From Methylocapsa palsarum (GTDB lineage Bacteria > Pseudomonadota > Alphaproteobacteria > Rhizobiales > Beijerinckiaceae), in the NCBI RefSeq assembly GCF_900114285.1, contig NZ_FOSN01000003.1:124001-188000 (forward strand): 64,000 bases of DNA. The letters run 5' to 3'. Below the pieces are notes generated by a model, which saw nothing but the letters and a program-made list of their open reading frames with translations, was not told the origin of the DNA and searched no databases. A program made the translations under genes and the position numbers. Shown here one piece after another: positions 7,990 through 17,906 of this stretch (its first letter is position 1; the number at the start of each line of letters is the position of its first letter).

Positions 7990-10900
7990 CTATTCGGCGG
8001 CGGAACGGTTCTGATCGAGAGCCTCGGGATAAAGCTGTTCCGCCCCCGCCTCGTCCTCTCGCTCTTTTGAATGGTTTCGCGCGATGAGCGTGTACATCGC
8101 GGGGGTGATGAACAGCGTGAAGATGGTCCCGATGCTCATTCCCCCGGCGATCACGACGCCAATCGCGAAACGGCTGCGGGCTCCCGCTCCGACCGCGATG
8201 ATCAGCGGAATCATGCCGACGACCATCGCGGCCGTCGTCATCAGGATCGGGCGCAGCCTGACCGCCGCGGCGTGCTCGATCGCCTCGCGCCGGCTCATCC
8301 TCTCTTCCTGCTGGAGACGATTGGCGAATTCGACCATGAGAATGCCGTGCTTCGAGATGAGGCCGATCAGGGTCACAAGGCCGATCTGGGAATAGATGTT
8401 CATGCTCGCCGCGCCGACGACGCCGAGGATGTTCAGCGGCAGCAGCGCGCCGAACATCGAGGTCGGCAGGGCGATGAGGATGATCAGCGGATCGCGAAAG
8501 CTTTCGAATTGCGCCGCGAGGACGAGGAAGATCACGACCAGCGCGAAGGCGAAGGTCACAAGGAGCGTATTGCCCTCCTGGATGAACTGTCGGCTTTCGC
8601 CCTGATAATCGATCGTATAACCGGCGGGAAGGAATTCCGCGGCTTTCTGCTGCAGAAAAGCGATCGCCTCGCCGAGCGTGTGGCCGGGGAAGGGGACGCC
8701 CTGCAACGTCGCCGAATTGAGCTGCTGGAAGGTGGGCAGGCCGTTCGGCTGCACGCTCATCGAGACGCTCGCGATGGTCGACAGGGCGACGAGGCCGCCG
8801 GTCTTCGTGCGCACCTGGTAACGGGTGAGCCAGTCGGGGGTCAGCCTGAAATCCCTCGGCGCCTGGGCGATGACTTCGTAGCTGCGGCCTTCGAGGCTGA
8901 ACCTGTTGATGTAATTGCCGCCGAGCATCGTCGCGAGCGTCGCTCCGACATCCTGCATCGTGATTCCGAGCTGATTGGCTTTATCGGCGTCGATCTTGAA
9001 TTCGATTTGCGGCAGATCGAATTTGAGATCGCTGTTGGTGAAGATGAACAGGCCGCTCTCCTGCGCGGCGGTCTCGACCTTGGCCATGACGTCCGCGAGC
9101 TGCCGGTAATCGCCTATTGTGCGGATGACGAACTGGACGGGCGGGCCGCCGGTCGATCCCGGCAGCGCGGGGGGAGAAAAAGCGATGATCTGCGCGCCGG
9201 GCACGGCCGACAGTTTCGGCTGCAGCGCTTGAAGGATCTCTTTCTGGGTGGCGGAGCGATCGTCCCAGTTTTTCAAGATGAGGCCGCCAAAGCCCTGATG
9301 AACGCCGTCCGATCCGTTGATCAGAAAGACGTGCTCCTTCTCGGGAACCAGATCCGCCGCCGCCTGCACTTCCCTGGTTGCGTTCTCCATATAGTCGAGG
9401 TTCGCGTATCGCGGCGTCTGGATGAGGGAAAAGATCGCGCCCTGATCCTCCTCGGGCGCAAGTTCCCTCGGCGTCGAGAAGAACATCACGGCGGTGAGGG
9501 CGAGAACGCCAAAGAGGATCAGGACCGTCAGGGCGCGAAAATTCAGCGTCTTGTGCAGGAGGTTCTGATAGCTGCGGCGAAGTCTGTCGAAAACGCGGTC
9601 GATGAAGGCGGAAAAGCCGGACCGATTCTCCTCGGGCGGCCGTAGCAGCATCGCGCACAGCATGGGCGATAACGTGAGGGCGACGATGCCTGAAACGACC
9701 ACCGAACCGGCCAGAGTGAACGCAAATTCGCGAAACAGCGCGCCGGTGAGGCCGGAGACGAACCCGATCGGCGCGTAGACGGCGGCGAGCGTGATGGTCA
9801 TCGAGATGACCGGGCCGGTGATCTCGCGCGCGCCCTGAATCGCGGCCGCCTTGGCGGGCATCCCGTCCTCCATATGGCGGTAGATGTTTTCGACGACGAC
9901 GATCGCGTCGTCCACGACGAGGCCGATGGCCAGCACGAGTGCCAGCAGCGTCAAAAGGTTGATCGAATAACCGAGCGCCAGCAGGATGATCATCACGCCG
10001 ATGAGCGAGAGCGGTATGGTCACGACCGGCACGATCGTCGCCCGCAGATTGCCGAGAAACAGGAAGATCACCACGACGACGATGAGCGCCGCCTCCGCGA
10101 GCGTCTTCTGGACTTCGTGGATCGAGGCCCGGATGAAATTTGTCGCGTCATAGGCGATCGCTGCGTCGAGTCCGACCGGAAGCTGCGCCTTGATTTCCGG
10201 GAAGGCTGCGCGGACGGCGGTGATGACGTCGAGCGGATTCGCTGTCGGGGTCGAGTAGATGCCGACGAAAACCGCCTTCAGGCCATCAAACATCGACGAT
10301 GAATCGACCGACTCGGGGCCGAGTTCGATGGTCGCGATATTGCCGAGCCGGATCAGCGCGTCGCCATGCGAGGCGATCACCAGTTCGCCGAACGCTTTGG
10401 CCGAATCGAGCGAGGTCAGCGCGTTGATCGTCGTTTGCGTGAAATCGCCCTTGATCTGGCCCGGCGCCGCGGTGAAATTGTTCGCCGCCAGCGCCGCCCG
10501 GACGTCGGTCGCGGTGACGCCGCGCGCCGCCATTTTATCCGGGTCGAGCCAGACGCGCATCGCGAAGGTCTGGCCGCCGAGAATCTGCGCATTGGCGACG
10601 CCGTCGATCGTCTGCAATCTCGGCTGAACGACCCGGGTCAGGTAGTCGGTGATCTGCGAGGGGCTCAACACCTTCGAATTGAAGGACATATACATCAGCG
10701 CCGTCGAATCGCCGGTCTGTTTGACGACGACGGGATCGAAAGCTTCGCGCGGAAGAACGTATTTGACCTGATTGACTTTCGAGAGGACGTCGGCGACCGC
10801 GCGGTCGGGATTGGCGTTGAGGATGAGATTGAGCGTGATCGTCGACGTGTTCTGCTGCGAATTGGAGACAAGGGTGTCGATGCCCTCGGCGCTGGCGACG

Positions 10901-11109
10901 GCCTGCGCGATCGGCGTCGTGATGAATCCCTTGACCACGTCGGCGTTGGCGCCCGGATAGGAGGTGGTGATCGTGATCGTGGTCGAGGACAATTCCGGGA
11001 ATTGCCGGAGCTGCAGCTTGGACGCGCTTTGGAGCCCGACCAGCAGGATCAGCAGGCTAACCACGGTTGCGAGAACCGGCCGGCGAATGAAAATATCGGT
11101 GAAATGCAT
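7990..11109 (-). CDS. RND multidrug efflux permease (HAE1/AcrB family)
   Basis: A 1039-residue inner-membrane proton-driven exporter. The first helix is preceded by the usual FIRRPVLATVV start. The large periplasmic porter loop follows, then a block of helices containing the GLVVDDAIVVVENI segment with the paired Asp residues of the proton relay, a second porter loop and a second set of helices ending in FITPAMYTLIARN. This is full family length. It lies 3 bases after the adaptor gene and must work with it and an outer-membrane channel of the TolC type; no channel gene is present here, so one encoded elsewhere is presumably borrowed. Substrates cannot be predicted. A charged tail of about 30 residues ends the protein. 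Confidence 0.95.
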   Translation of the reverse strand: MHFTDIFIRRPVLATVVSLLILLVGLQSASKLQLRQFPELSSTTITITTSYPGANADVVKGFITTPIAQAVASAEGIDTLVSNSQQNTSTITLNLILNANPDRAVADVLSKVNQVKYVLPREAFDPVVVKQTGDSTALMYMSFNSKVLSPSQITDYLTRVVQPRLQTIDGVANAQILGGQTFAMRVWLDPDKMAARGVTATDVRAALAANNFTAAPGQIKGDFTQTTINALTSLDSAKAFGELVIASHGDALIRLGNIATIELGPESVDSSSMFDGLKAVFVGIYSTPTANPLDVITAVRAAFPEIKAQLPVGLDAAIAYDATNFIRASIHEVQKTLAEAALIVVVVIFLFLGNLRATIVPVVTIPLSLIGVMIILLALGYSINLLTLLALVLAIGLVVDDAIVVVENIYRHMEDGMPAKAAAIQGAREITGPVISMTITLAAVYAPIGFVSGLTGALFREFAFTLAGSVVVSGIVALTLSPMLCAMLLRPPEENRSGFSAFIDRVFDRLRRSYQNLLHKTLNFRALTVLILFGVLALTAVMFFSTPRELAPEEDQGAIFSLIQTPRYANLDYMENATREVQAAADLVPEKEHVFLINGSDGVHQGFGGLILKNWDDRSATQKEILQALQPKLSAVPGAQIIAFSPPALPGSTGGPPVQFVIRTIGDYRQLADVMAKVETAAQESGLFIFTNSDLKFDLPQIEFKIDADKANQLGITMQDVGATLATMLGGNYINRFSLEGRSYEVIAQAPRDFRLTPDWLTRYQVRTKTGGLVALSTIASVSMSVQPNGLPTFQQLNSATLQGVPFPGHTLGEAIAFLQQKAAEFLPAGYTIDYQGESRQFIQEGNTLLVTFAFALVVIFLVLAAQFESFRDPLIILIALPTSMFGALLPLNILGVVGAASMNIYSQIGLVTLIGLISKHGILMVEFANRLQQEERMSRREAIEHAAAVRLRPILMTTAAMVVGMIPLIIAVGAGARSRFAIGVVIAGGMSIGTIFTLFITPAMYTLIARNHSKEREDEAGAEQLYPEALDQNRSAAE

Positions 11110-11112
11110 TCT

Positions 11113-12300
11113 TTATTCCTTCGGCCGGACTGCCGGTGCGACAAGGCGCGCTTCCGGGTCGATGCGCACGCGCGCGCCCGGCTGAAGTTTGAGCTGGCCT
11201 TCCGACACGACCTGATCGCCCGCGTTGACCCCTTCGAGGACAGAGACGCGGCCGTCGCGGGTCTCGCCAACGCGCACGAAGCGGCGCTCGACGATCAAGG
11301 GGCGATCATCCGGCGGAGCCGCCGCGGCGTTCGCCGCTGGCTTGAGCGTCGCCGCTTGCGCGCCTCCGGCGTCGAGGGGGGCGGGCTGAACGATGAAAAC
11401 GCTATCGCCGTAAAGCGAATATGTGATCGCCGTGCGCGGCAGGGTGACGACTTCGGCCCCGTCCCCCGCGATCACCGCCACATTGGCGAACATGCCGGGA
11501 AATAATTGTCTGTCCCGGTTGGGGAGTTCTCCCTGGACGAGAACGTTCCGGCTGTCCTGGCCGACGCGGGCGTCGATCGTCTTGATCGTCCCGCGAAAGA
11601 TCTTGCCGGGATAGGCGTCGACCTGGAGCTCGATCGCCTCGCCGGGCTTCAGAACAGCAAGCGATTTTTCCGGCACCGGGAAGTCGACGTAGATAGGATC
11701 GAGCTGCTGCAGGGTGATGACGCTCGTGCCGGGGGAGACGTATTGTCCGAGGTCGACCTTGCGGATGCCGAGCCGTCCGGCATAGGGGGCGACGACATTC
11801 TTCTGGGCGATGATGGCGCGCACTCTTTCCGTCGAAGCGGCGGCGGTGTCGCGCGCAGCCTCCGCGGCGTCGAAGTTCGACTTCGCGGAATTGCCGGTCT
11901 GCGAAAGCTGCTTTTGCCGCTCAAGGACCAGTTCGGCGTTCTTCAGGACGGCGAGATTGTTTTTAAGATCCGCCTGCTCGACCGAATTGTCGATTTCAAA
12001 CAGCGGCGCTCCTTTTTCGACATCCTGGCCCGAGCGAACCTTGATCGAGACGATCATTCCGCCGATCTGCGGCGCGACGTCGATCCCCTGCACGGCCCGC
12101 AGGCTTCCGATGGCGGGCAATTGCGGCGTCCAGGTCTCCTTGGTCGCGACCGACACCGCGACCGTCGCGGGCGGAGGCGCGGCCTGAGAGATGAAGTTCC
12201 GGATCATTTGCGGCTTGAACACGAACTGGAAATAGCCCAGCCCCAGGGTCAGCGCCGAAAGCGCCGCCAACGTGACGATAAAAATCAGACTTCGCTTCAT
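11113..12300 (-). CDS. RND efflux periplasmic adaptor (membrane fusion protein)
   Basis: A 395-residue adaptor subunit that links the inner-membrane pump to an outer-membrane channel. An N-terminal membrane anchor spans about residues 4-22. A lipoyl-like half (GGMIVSIKVRSGQDVEKGAPL) precedes a coiled-coil hairpin at about 105-165, the second lipoyl half (VVAPYAGRLGIRKVDLGQYV), a beta-barrel domain and a membrane-proximal domain. A Pro/Ala-rich insert lies at about 315-345. It is the first gene of a two-gene operon, with only three bases between its stop and the permease start. No local TetR or LysR regulator is visible. Confidence 0.94.
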   Translation of the reverse strand: MKRSLIFIVTLAALSALTLGLGYFQFVFKPQMIRNFISQAAPPPATVAVSVATKETWTPQLPAIGSLRAVQGIDVAPQIGGMIVSIKVRSGQDVEKGAPLFEIDNSVEQADLKNNLAVLKNAELVLERQKQLSQTGNSAKSNFDAAEAARDTAAASTERVRAIIAQKNVVAPYAGRLGIRKVDLGQYVSPGTSVITLQQLDPIYVDFPVPEKSLAVLKPGEAIELQVDAYPGKIFRGTIKTIDARVGQDSRNVLVQGELPNRDRQLFPGMFANVAVIAGDGAEVVTLPRTAITYSLYGDSVFIVQPAPLDAGGAQAATLKPAANAAAAPPDDRPLIVERRFVRVGETRDGRVSVLEGVNAGDQVVSEGQLKLQPGARVRIDPEARLVAPAVRPKE

Positions 12301-12398
12301 GATCTGCCAAATTTGGGGTGGATTAGCATTGAGCCTGCGGTGTGCTTCAAAATCGCCTTTGGCTCACAAACGCGTCCAATTGAACAAAGCCAGAACCA

Positions 12399-12435
12399 CA
12401 TTTAGACGCTGGCGACTGGCATTTAGACGCTGGCG
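12399..12435 (+). repeat. 16-bp direct repeat, 21-bp period, in the RND operon/glpK intergenic region
   Basis: The sequence CATTTAGACGCTGGCG occurs at 12399-12414 and again at 12420-12435. The start-to-start distance of 21 bases is about two helical turns, so it could be a pair of protein-binding sites upstream of the efflux operon (about 100-135 bases before its start). The 315-base region 12301-12615 holds no other recognisable feature. Confidence 0.6.
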
Positions 12436-12615
12436 CCCTCGGGGGGCATGCCTCTGATTGCCGCACCGAAAGACATTGGCCGGAAATTGCGGCCAAATGA
12501 GGCAACTTTTCCATAGATGGGCTTTTCGCGCCGTTTTTGCGAGGCAAAACCGCCGCACTTTCACCGACGCTCAGCGGTGGACCTGTCCGATCGGAAGGGT
12601 TGGGGCGCATCAAAA

Positions 12616-14127
12616 TCATGTGTTCGGCGCATCGCCCGCCGCGCGGCGCACCGCCCGCCGCCAGCCTTCGATCAACGCGGCGCGCGATTTCGGGGTGAAT
12701 TGCGGCTCGAACCGTCGATTGGCCGACCACGCCGCGCCGATGGTCTTGAAATCTGAAAAGACTCCGCTCGACATCCCCGCGAGATAGGCGGCTCCAAGCG
12801 CCGTTGTTTCGAGCATTGCGGGGCGCTCGACGGGAGCGTCCAGAATATCGGCGAGGAATTGACAGAACCAGTCATTGGAGGCCATCCCGCCATCGACGCG
12901 CAGCGCCTGCGGCCCGGACAACGGGCCGCAGGCGGTTATCGCTTCCATGAGATCGAGCGTCTGGTAGGCGACCGATTCGAGCGCCGCGCGGGCGATATGA
13001 GCGCCCGTCGCGTCAAGGGTCAGGCCGCAGATCAATCCTCTCGCGGCCGGGTCCCAGTGGGGCGCGCCGAGGCCGACGAACGCAGGCACCATATAGACGC
13101 CGAGGTTGGTCTCGACGCTGGCCGCCATCCGCGCCGTGTCGGCGGCGTTTTTGATCAGCCCCAATCCGTCCCGCAGCCATTTCACCGCCGCGCCGGCGGC
13201 GAAAATCGCGCCTTCGACGGCGTAGGCCGGGACGCCGTCGATCCGGTAGGCGACGGTCGTCAACAGACCTTTTCGCGGCGGCGCCGGTTCATGGCCCGTG
13301 TTGAGAAGCGCGAAACATCCCGTCCCGTAGGTCGATTTCACCAGGCCCGGCGTGAAACAGGCCTGGCCGATCAGCGCCGCCTGCTGATCGCCCGCCATGC
13401 CTGTGATGGGGATTTGAACCGGAAACAGGCCCTTGGCGGTAACTCCAAAAAGGCCGCTGCTGTCGCAGACCCCCGGCAGCAGCGCGGCCGGAACGCGGAA
13501 CAGATCGAGGAGGTCCTCGTCCCAGCGCTGACGGTGAATGTCGAAGAGTAAAGTGCGTGAGGCGTTGGTGGCGTCGGTTGCGTGCGTTGCGCCGCCGGTC
13601 AGACGCCAGAGGAGAAAAGCGTCGATCGTCCCGAACGCCAGTTCGCCGCGTTCCGCCCGCTGCCGCGCTCCGGGGACATGATCCAGGATCCAGGCGATTT
13701 TCGTGGCGGAAAAATAAGGGTCGAGAAGCAGTCCCGTGCGGGATCGAACCAGGTCTTCGGCGCCTCCCGCCCGCAGGGCCTCGCAATCGGCGGCGGTGCG
13801 CCGGTCCTGCCAGACGATGGCGCGATGGATCGGCGTCCCCGTGGCGCGGTCCCAGATGGCCACGGTTTCACGCTGGTTGGCGATCCCCAGCGCGGCGACC
13901 GGAGCGGCGGCCTGGCTCATGACTTCCCGCGCCGCGCCGAGCGCGTCGCGCCAGATGTCCTCAAGCTCCTGCTCGACCCAGCCATCGCGCGGATAATATT
14001 GCGCCAGTTCGCGCTGTGCGGCGGCGATGCGGCGCCCCTTGACGTCGAATAGGAGGCTTCTCGTGGACGTCGTCCCCTGGTCGATGGCAAGGAGAACGGG
14101 AGAGGCGCTTTTTCCAGATGACCTCAT
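12616..14127 (-). CDS. glpK: glycerol kinase
   Basis: A 503-residue FGGY-family kinase that phosphorylates glycerol to glycerol-3-phosphate with ATP. The phosphate-binding start [15 protein letters not shown], the [10 protein letters not shown] and [12 protein letters not shown] segments, and [13 protein letters not shown] with [16 protein letters not shown] match GlpK. The second FGGY signature lies around [20 protein letters not shown]. The length is that of the family. It lies 38 bases after glpD in the same direction, so the two form the classical aerobic glycerol pathway, though in the order glpD-glpK. No glycerol facilitator or GlpR repressor is adjacent; the only MIP-family channel in the window is in the arsenic operon. 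Confidence 0.96.
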   Translation of the reverse strand: MRSSGKSASPVLLAIDQGTTSTRSLLFDVKGRRIAAAQRELAQYYPRDGWVEQELEDIWRDALGAAREVMSQAAAPVAALGIANQRETVAIWDRATGTPIHRAIVWQDRRTAADCEALRAGGAEDLVRSRTGLLLDPYFSATKIAWILDHVPGARQRAERGELAFGTIDAFLLWRLTGGATHATDATNASRTLLFDIHRQRWDEDLLDLFRVPAALLPGVCDSSGLFGVTAKGLFPVQIPITGMAGDQQAALIGQACFTPGLVKSTYGTGCFALLNTGHEPAPPRKGLLTTVAYRIDGVPAYAVEGAIFAAGAAVKWLRDGLGLIKNAADTARMAASVETNLGVYMVPAFVGLGAPHWDPAARGLICGLTLDATGAHIARAALESVAYQTLDLMEAITACGPLSGPQALRVDGGMASNDWFCQFLADILDAPVERPAMLETTALGAAYLAGMSSGVFSDFKTIGAAWSANRRFEPQFTPKSRAALIEGWRRAVRRAAGDAPNT

Positions 14128-14165
14128 ACCCTCGACCTTTTGATGACGGGCGCGTTCGGATCTCT

Positions 14166-15716
14166 TCAGACCTTGGTCGGATCAGATCTTGGCGGGATAG
14201 ACCTTGGCGGGAAGCCGGGCAGCGATGAAAAATAGTCCTCGACGCGCGCGCGCTGGGCGGCGCTCATGTGCAGTCCGAGTTTCGATCGCCGCCAGAGCAC
14301 GTCCTCGGCGGTCCTCGCCCATTCCTTGTCGATGAGATAGTCGATCTCGGCCTGCGAAAGCCCTGCTCCGAAATCTGCGCCGAGATCGGCAAGGCTTTTG
14401 GCGCCTCCGAGAACCGCCGCCGCGCGTGTTCCATAGGCGCGGGCCAGCCGTCTCGCCGTCGTGGGAGGAAGCCAGGGGTTTTCGTCGTGAAAAGTCCGCT
14501 GAAACCGCTCGAAATCGCCTGCGTCGATGTCGCCTCCCGGGAGCGGGGCCGATCCGGTCCAGGGAGCGGGACGCGGCGGCGTGAGGGAGGGCGCGAGGAT
14601 CGAAAGGGCGCGTTCGGCGAGGCGGCGGTAGGTTGTAATCTTGCCGCCAAAAACCGAAAGAATGGGGGCCATGCCCGGCGGCGCGGCGCAGTCGAGCACA
14701 TAATCGCGCGTGATTGCGGAGGCGTTCGCGGCCCTGTCGTTGTAAAGCGGCCTGACCCCTGAAAAGCTGTGGATGATCTGCTCGGGCTTCACCGGCGCTT
14801 TGAAATAGGCCGAAGCGGCGCGGCAGAGATAGGCGGCTTCGTCCCCGCTGATGGCGACGGCGTCAGGATCGCCCTCGAACGGCGCTTCCGTCGTTCCGAT
14901 CAGGGTAAAGTCCCGCTCATAGGGCAGGGCGAAAACGATTCTTTTGTCCGTGTTCTGGAACGTATAGGCATGGTTTCCGGCATAGAGCCGCGGAACGACG
15001 ATGTGGCTGCCCCTCACCAGGCGAAGACGCTCGCCGGCGTCACGCCCGCCGACGCCATTGAGGAATGTTCCCGCCCAAGGTCCCGCGGCATTCACCAGGG
15101 CGCGCGCTTCAACCTTGCTTTCGGTCCCGTCCAGACAGTTTTGCAGAACGGCGACCCAAAGCCCGCGCTCGCGAGCGGCTGAAACGCAGGCCGTGCGCGT
15201 CTGAATGATCGCTCCGCGCTCGCGCGCGTCGAGCGCGTTGAGGGCCACGAGGCGGGCGTCGTCAACCCAGCAGTCGGAATAGGCGAAACCGGCGGAAAGG
15301 TCGTCGCCCAGCGGCGCGCCTTCGATCGCGCCGGCAAGGCTGATCCTTTGCGACGGCGGCAGGCGGCGGCGCGGACCGAGCCGGTCGTAGAGCCAAAGCC
15401 CAATCGCGATCATCCACGAGGGACGGCGCCCCTTCTTACAGGGGAGAATGAACCGAAGCGGCCAGATGATGTGGGGCGCGAGATCTAGAAGAATTTCGCG
15501 CTCGAGGAGCGATTCTCGGACCAGGCGGAAATCGAAATATTCGAGATAGCGAAGGCCGCCATGAATGAGTTTCGTGGAGGCCGAGGAGGTCGCGCCGGCG
15601 AGGTCGCCTTTTTCGCAGAGGAGCACCGAGAGGCCTCGCCCAGCCGCATCGCGCGCGATTCCCGTTCCGTTGACGCCGCCGCCAATGACGAGCACATCGA
15701 ACGGCGTCTCGCTCAT
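14166..15716 (-). CDS. glpD: aerobic glycerol-3-phosphate dehydrogenase
   Basis: A 516-residue FAD-dependent, membrane-associated enzyme that oxidises glycerol-3-phosphate to dihydroxyacetone phosphate and passes electrons to quinone. The N-terminal FAD dinucleotide fold reads [21 protein letters not shown], followed by [18 protein letters not shown], which is diagnostic of Glp[13 protein letters not shown] and [16 protein letters not shown] in the substrate domain and a C-terminal helical cap (about residues 390-505) are also present. It is the first gene of the glpD-glpK pair. Together they feed glycerol into lower glycolysis. Confidence 0.96.
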   Translation of the reverse strand: MSETPFDVLVIGGGVNGTGIARDAAGRGLSVLLCEKGDLAGATSSASTKLIHGGLRYLEYFDFRLVRESLLEREILLDLAPHIIWPLRFILPCKKGRRPSWMIAIGLWLYDRLGPRRRLPPSQRISLAGAIEGAPLGDDLSAGFAYSDCWVDDARLVALNALDARERGAIIQTRTACVSAARERGLWVAVLQNCLDGTESKVEARALVNAAGPWAGTFLNGVGGRDAGERLRLVRGSHIVVPRLYAGNHAYTFQNTDKRIVFALPYERDFTLIGTTEAPFEGDPDAVAISGDEAAYLCRAASAYFKAPVKPEQIIHSFSGVRPLYNDRAANASAITRDYVLDCAAPPGMAPILSVFGGKITTYRRLAERALSILAPSLTPPRPAPWTGSAPLPGGDIDAGDFERFQRTFHDENPWLPPTTARRLARAYGTRAAAVLGGAKSLADLGADFGAGLSQAEIDYLIDKEWARTAEDVLWRRSKLGLHMSAAQRARVEDYFSSLPGFPPRSIPPRSDPTKV

Positions 15717-15888
15717 GTCCGCCTTATCTCGTCCCGATTATCTCGTTGGTCTTGTCTCGTCCGACTTGTCTCGCCTCGGCGGACTGGCGCCGGAGCGGCG
15801 GCGCATCTAACGCGCGAAGGCGTCGGCGCGTCAAGCGAGAAGGGACAAGCCCTTCCGATCGTTCTCCACCGCCCGGAAGGGCGCGCGC

Positions 15889-16080
15889 TCAGCGTTTTAT
15901 CGCATCGGCGACCTTCTTGCCCGCGTCCTTGATATCGCCGACGGTCTGACGAGCCGCGCCCGCGGCCTTGTCAGCCTTACCTTCCGCCTGGAGAGTCTTG
16001 TCTCCGGTCATGCGGCCGGCTGCCTCCTTGGCGGCGCCCTTGACCTTGTCCATCGTCCCCTTCACGGTTTCCTTGTCCAT
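15889..16080 (-). CDS. CsbD-family stress protein
   Basis: A 63-residue, lysine- and alanine-rich protein with the repeated amphipathic pattern of the CsbD family (VKGTMDKVKGAAKEAAGRM, then GKADKAAGAARQTVGD). These small proteins are induced under general stress; their biochemical role is unknown. An AGGAG-type site lies before the ATG. A near-perfect EcfG-type promoter (GGAAC-N16-CGTT) lies 35 bases upstream, consistent with control by the alphaproteobacterial general stress sigma factor. A second CsbD gene is at 28802. Confidence 0.9.
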   Translation of the reverse strand: MDKETVKGTMDKVKGAAKEAAGRMTGDKTLQAEGKADKAAGAARQTVGDIKDAGKKVADAIKR

Positions 16081-16114
16081 AGCGAACTCCTGTAAGCGGT
16101 TTCGGAGCGGTCTG

Positions 16115-16139
16115 AACGCGGGAGGGTTCTTCCGGTTCC
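16115..16139 (-). promoter_or_regulatory. EcfG-type general stress promoter for CsbD gene
   Basis: On the minus strand GGAAC (16139-16135) and CGTT (16118-16115) are separated by exactly 16 bases, matching the GGAAC-N16/17-CGTT consensus of EcfG sigma factors in Alphaproteobacteria. It sits 35 bases before the CsbD start codon. The match is seen directly; sigma-factor use is inference. Confidence 0.75.
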
Positions 16140-16315
16140 AGGGTGAACCAAGCCTTCGCGCAGGCGGTCATGCGTGCGGGCGCGGCTTCGACAGCCTTGT
16201 GAAAGAGCGGACCAGGCCATGGCCCTGGCGGAGGCGCGTTTGACGGGACCCCTGCAAACTGGTCTATCTCCGCGCGAAAACTCAAGCTCTTGACGACAGA
16301 GGTCGACCGGAACCG

Positions 16316-17119
16316 ATGAACCTGATGACGCCTTTTGATAACGCATGGCATTATCGTGAGTTGATCCGCGCCGTCGTGCGGCGGGAATTGGCCGTCCGGT
16401 TTCGCGGGTCGATCCTCGGCTGGATCTGGGCCATTTTCGGCCCCCTCGTGATGCTCTCGGCCTATACGATCATCTTCTCCAACGCCGTCGGCGTTCCAGC
16501 GTCCGCGAAGGGCGCGGGCGTCGGGACTTACGCTTTGTCAATCTTTACCGGCTTGATTGTGTTCAATCTCTTCAGCGAACTCGCCTACCGCTCGCCGGGA
16601 ATGCTGCATGAACATGCGGGCGTCATTAAAAAGTCGATATTTCCAAGCGAGACTTTGGCCTGGACGGCGACGATCCGGGCCGCCGTTTACGCGGCGATCA
16701 GTCTTGGCGTCCTCGCAGTTTTCGAACTTGCGCTGACCTTCTGGTTGCCGCCAACCGTTTTATTGCTTCCGTTCGTGATCGGGCCTTTCTTTTTGTTCTT
16801 GCTGGGCACGTCGTGGTTCCTGATGGCGCTCGGATCTTTCACAAGGGACGTCGCCCATCTCATGATCTCGATCGTGCCGGTCTTCATGTTCGCGACGCCG
16901 ATTTTCTATTCGATCGAGGACGTGCCGCCTCACCTGCGCCTCTACGTCCATTTCAATCCGATCGGGAATTACGTCGAAATGCTCCGGGACGTCCTTTTGT
17001 TCAATCGTCTGCCAAGCTTTGCGCTTTACGCCGGAACGGTTGGGCTGTCGCTTTTCGTGTTCTATTTTTCCTATCGTTTTTTCATGCAATACAAGGCCGT
17101 TTTCGTCGATGTCATCTGA
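16316..17119 (+). CDS. ABC-2 type polysaccharide exporter permease (Wzm-like)
   Basis: A 267-residue inner-membrane protein of the ABC-2 family used for export of O-antigen, capsule or teichoic-acid-like polymers. It begins with a short cytoplasmic amphipathic segment (YRELIRAVVRRELAVRFRGS) and has six predicted membrane helices, with the conserved central segment SETLAWTATIRAAVYAAISLGV and a PIFYSIEDVPPHLR loop near the end. The stop overlaps the start of the ATPase gene by 11 bases. With glycosyltransferase genes 2-4 kb downstream, a surface-polysaccharide role is likely. The 235 bases upstream separate it from the divergent CsbD gene and hold that gene's promoter. Confidence 0.9.
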   Translation: MNLMTPFDNAWHYRELIRAVVRRELAVRFRGSILGWIWAIFGPLVMLSAYTIIFSNAVGVPASAKGAGVGTYALSIFTGLIVFNLFSELAYRSPGMLHEHAGVIKKSIFPSETLAWTATIRAAVYAAISLGVLAVFELALTFWLPPTVLLLPFVIGPFFLFLLGTSWFLMALGSFTRDVAHLMISIVPVFMFATPIFYSIEDVPPHLRLYVHFNPIGNYVEMLRDVLLFNRLPSFALYAGTVGLSLFVFYFSYRFFMQYKAVFVDVI

Positions 17120-17873
17120 GATTGTCATTAGCTGCGACGGTGTCGGGAAAGCGTTTCAGCTTTACCTGCGGCGAAACGATCAGCTGAAACAGGCCATCCT
17201 TGGCCGTTGGGGCAAATATTATCACGAGCATTGGGTGCTGAAAGATATCAGCCTCGCCATTCGCCAGGGCGAAAGGGTGGGCGTCATCGGCCGTAACGGC
17301 GCCGGCAAGACGACCTTGCTGCAGATCATCTGCGGAATCACCCGGCCGACCCATGGCGCGATCAAGGTCGATGGCCGCGTCGCGCCGATTCTCGCGCTCG
17401 GGGCGGGATTCGATCATGAATTGACCGGCCGGGAAAACGCCCTGATAGGCGGCGCGATCCTTGGCATGCGACGTTCGGAGGTGGAGCGGCGCCTCGACGC
17501 CATCGCCGATTTCGCGGGCATTGGCGATTTTTTCCACCAGCCCCTGAAAATGTATTCGACCGGCATGGCGGCGCGCCTCGCCTTCGCCGTCTGCGCCCAC
17601 GCCGACGCCGACATTCTGATCATCGACGAGGCGCTTTCGGTCGGCGACGCCGAGTTCGGCGCCAAATGCGAGGCGTTCATCGAGAATTTCGCGAAGCGGG
17701 GGACGATCCTCGTCGTGTCCCATGAACTTGAGCTTCTGGCCTCGATCTGCGACCGCGTCGTCTGGATCGACGACGGAGTCCTGCGTGAAATCGGGCCTCC
17801 ACGGCAGGTGATCGCGTCGTATCGCGAATCGGTCGAGGGCAAGCCTAGGATCGCCCGCGCCGCCAATCAATAG
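17109..17873 (+). CDS. ABC polysaccharide exporter ATPase (Wzt-like, short form)
   Basis: A 254-residue nucleotide-binding subunit that powers export by the upstream permease. Walker A is GRNGAGKTTLL at about residue 64, the signature is YSTGMAARLAFA, Walker B is ILIIDEALSVGD, and the switch His is in VVSHELELL. The N-terminal segment QLYLRRNDQLKQAILGR is typical of Wzt/TagH-type ATPases. It ends soon after the ATPase core and lacks the C-terminal sugar-recognition domain of long Wzt proteins, so the exported glycan is probably not selected by a terminal cap. The start is placed at the ATG at 17109, overlapping the permease stop. Confidence 0.9.
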   Translation: MSSEIVISCDGVGKAFQLYLRRNDQLKQAILGRWGKYYHEHWVLKDISLAIRQGERVGVIGRNGAGKTTLLQIICGITRPTHGAIKVDGRVAPILALGAGFDHELTGRENALIGGAILGMRRSEVERRLDAIADFAGIGDFFHQPLKMYSTGMAARLAFAVCAHADADILIIDEALSVGDAEFGAKCEAFIENFAKRGTILVVSHELELLASICDRVVWIDDGVLREIGPPRQVIASYRESVEGKPRIARAANQ

Positions 17874-17906
17874 ACCGCGCGTCTTCGCGGACCGTTGAGC
17901 TTTCGA

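Noticed and set aside
8071-9645. A 524-codon plus-strand open frame opposite the RND permease
   Set aside because: Composition is Arg/Asp/Gly-rich with no domain; the permease on the other strand is unambiguous.
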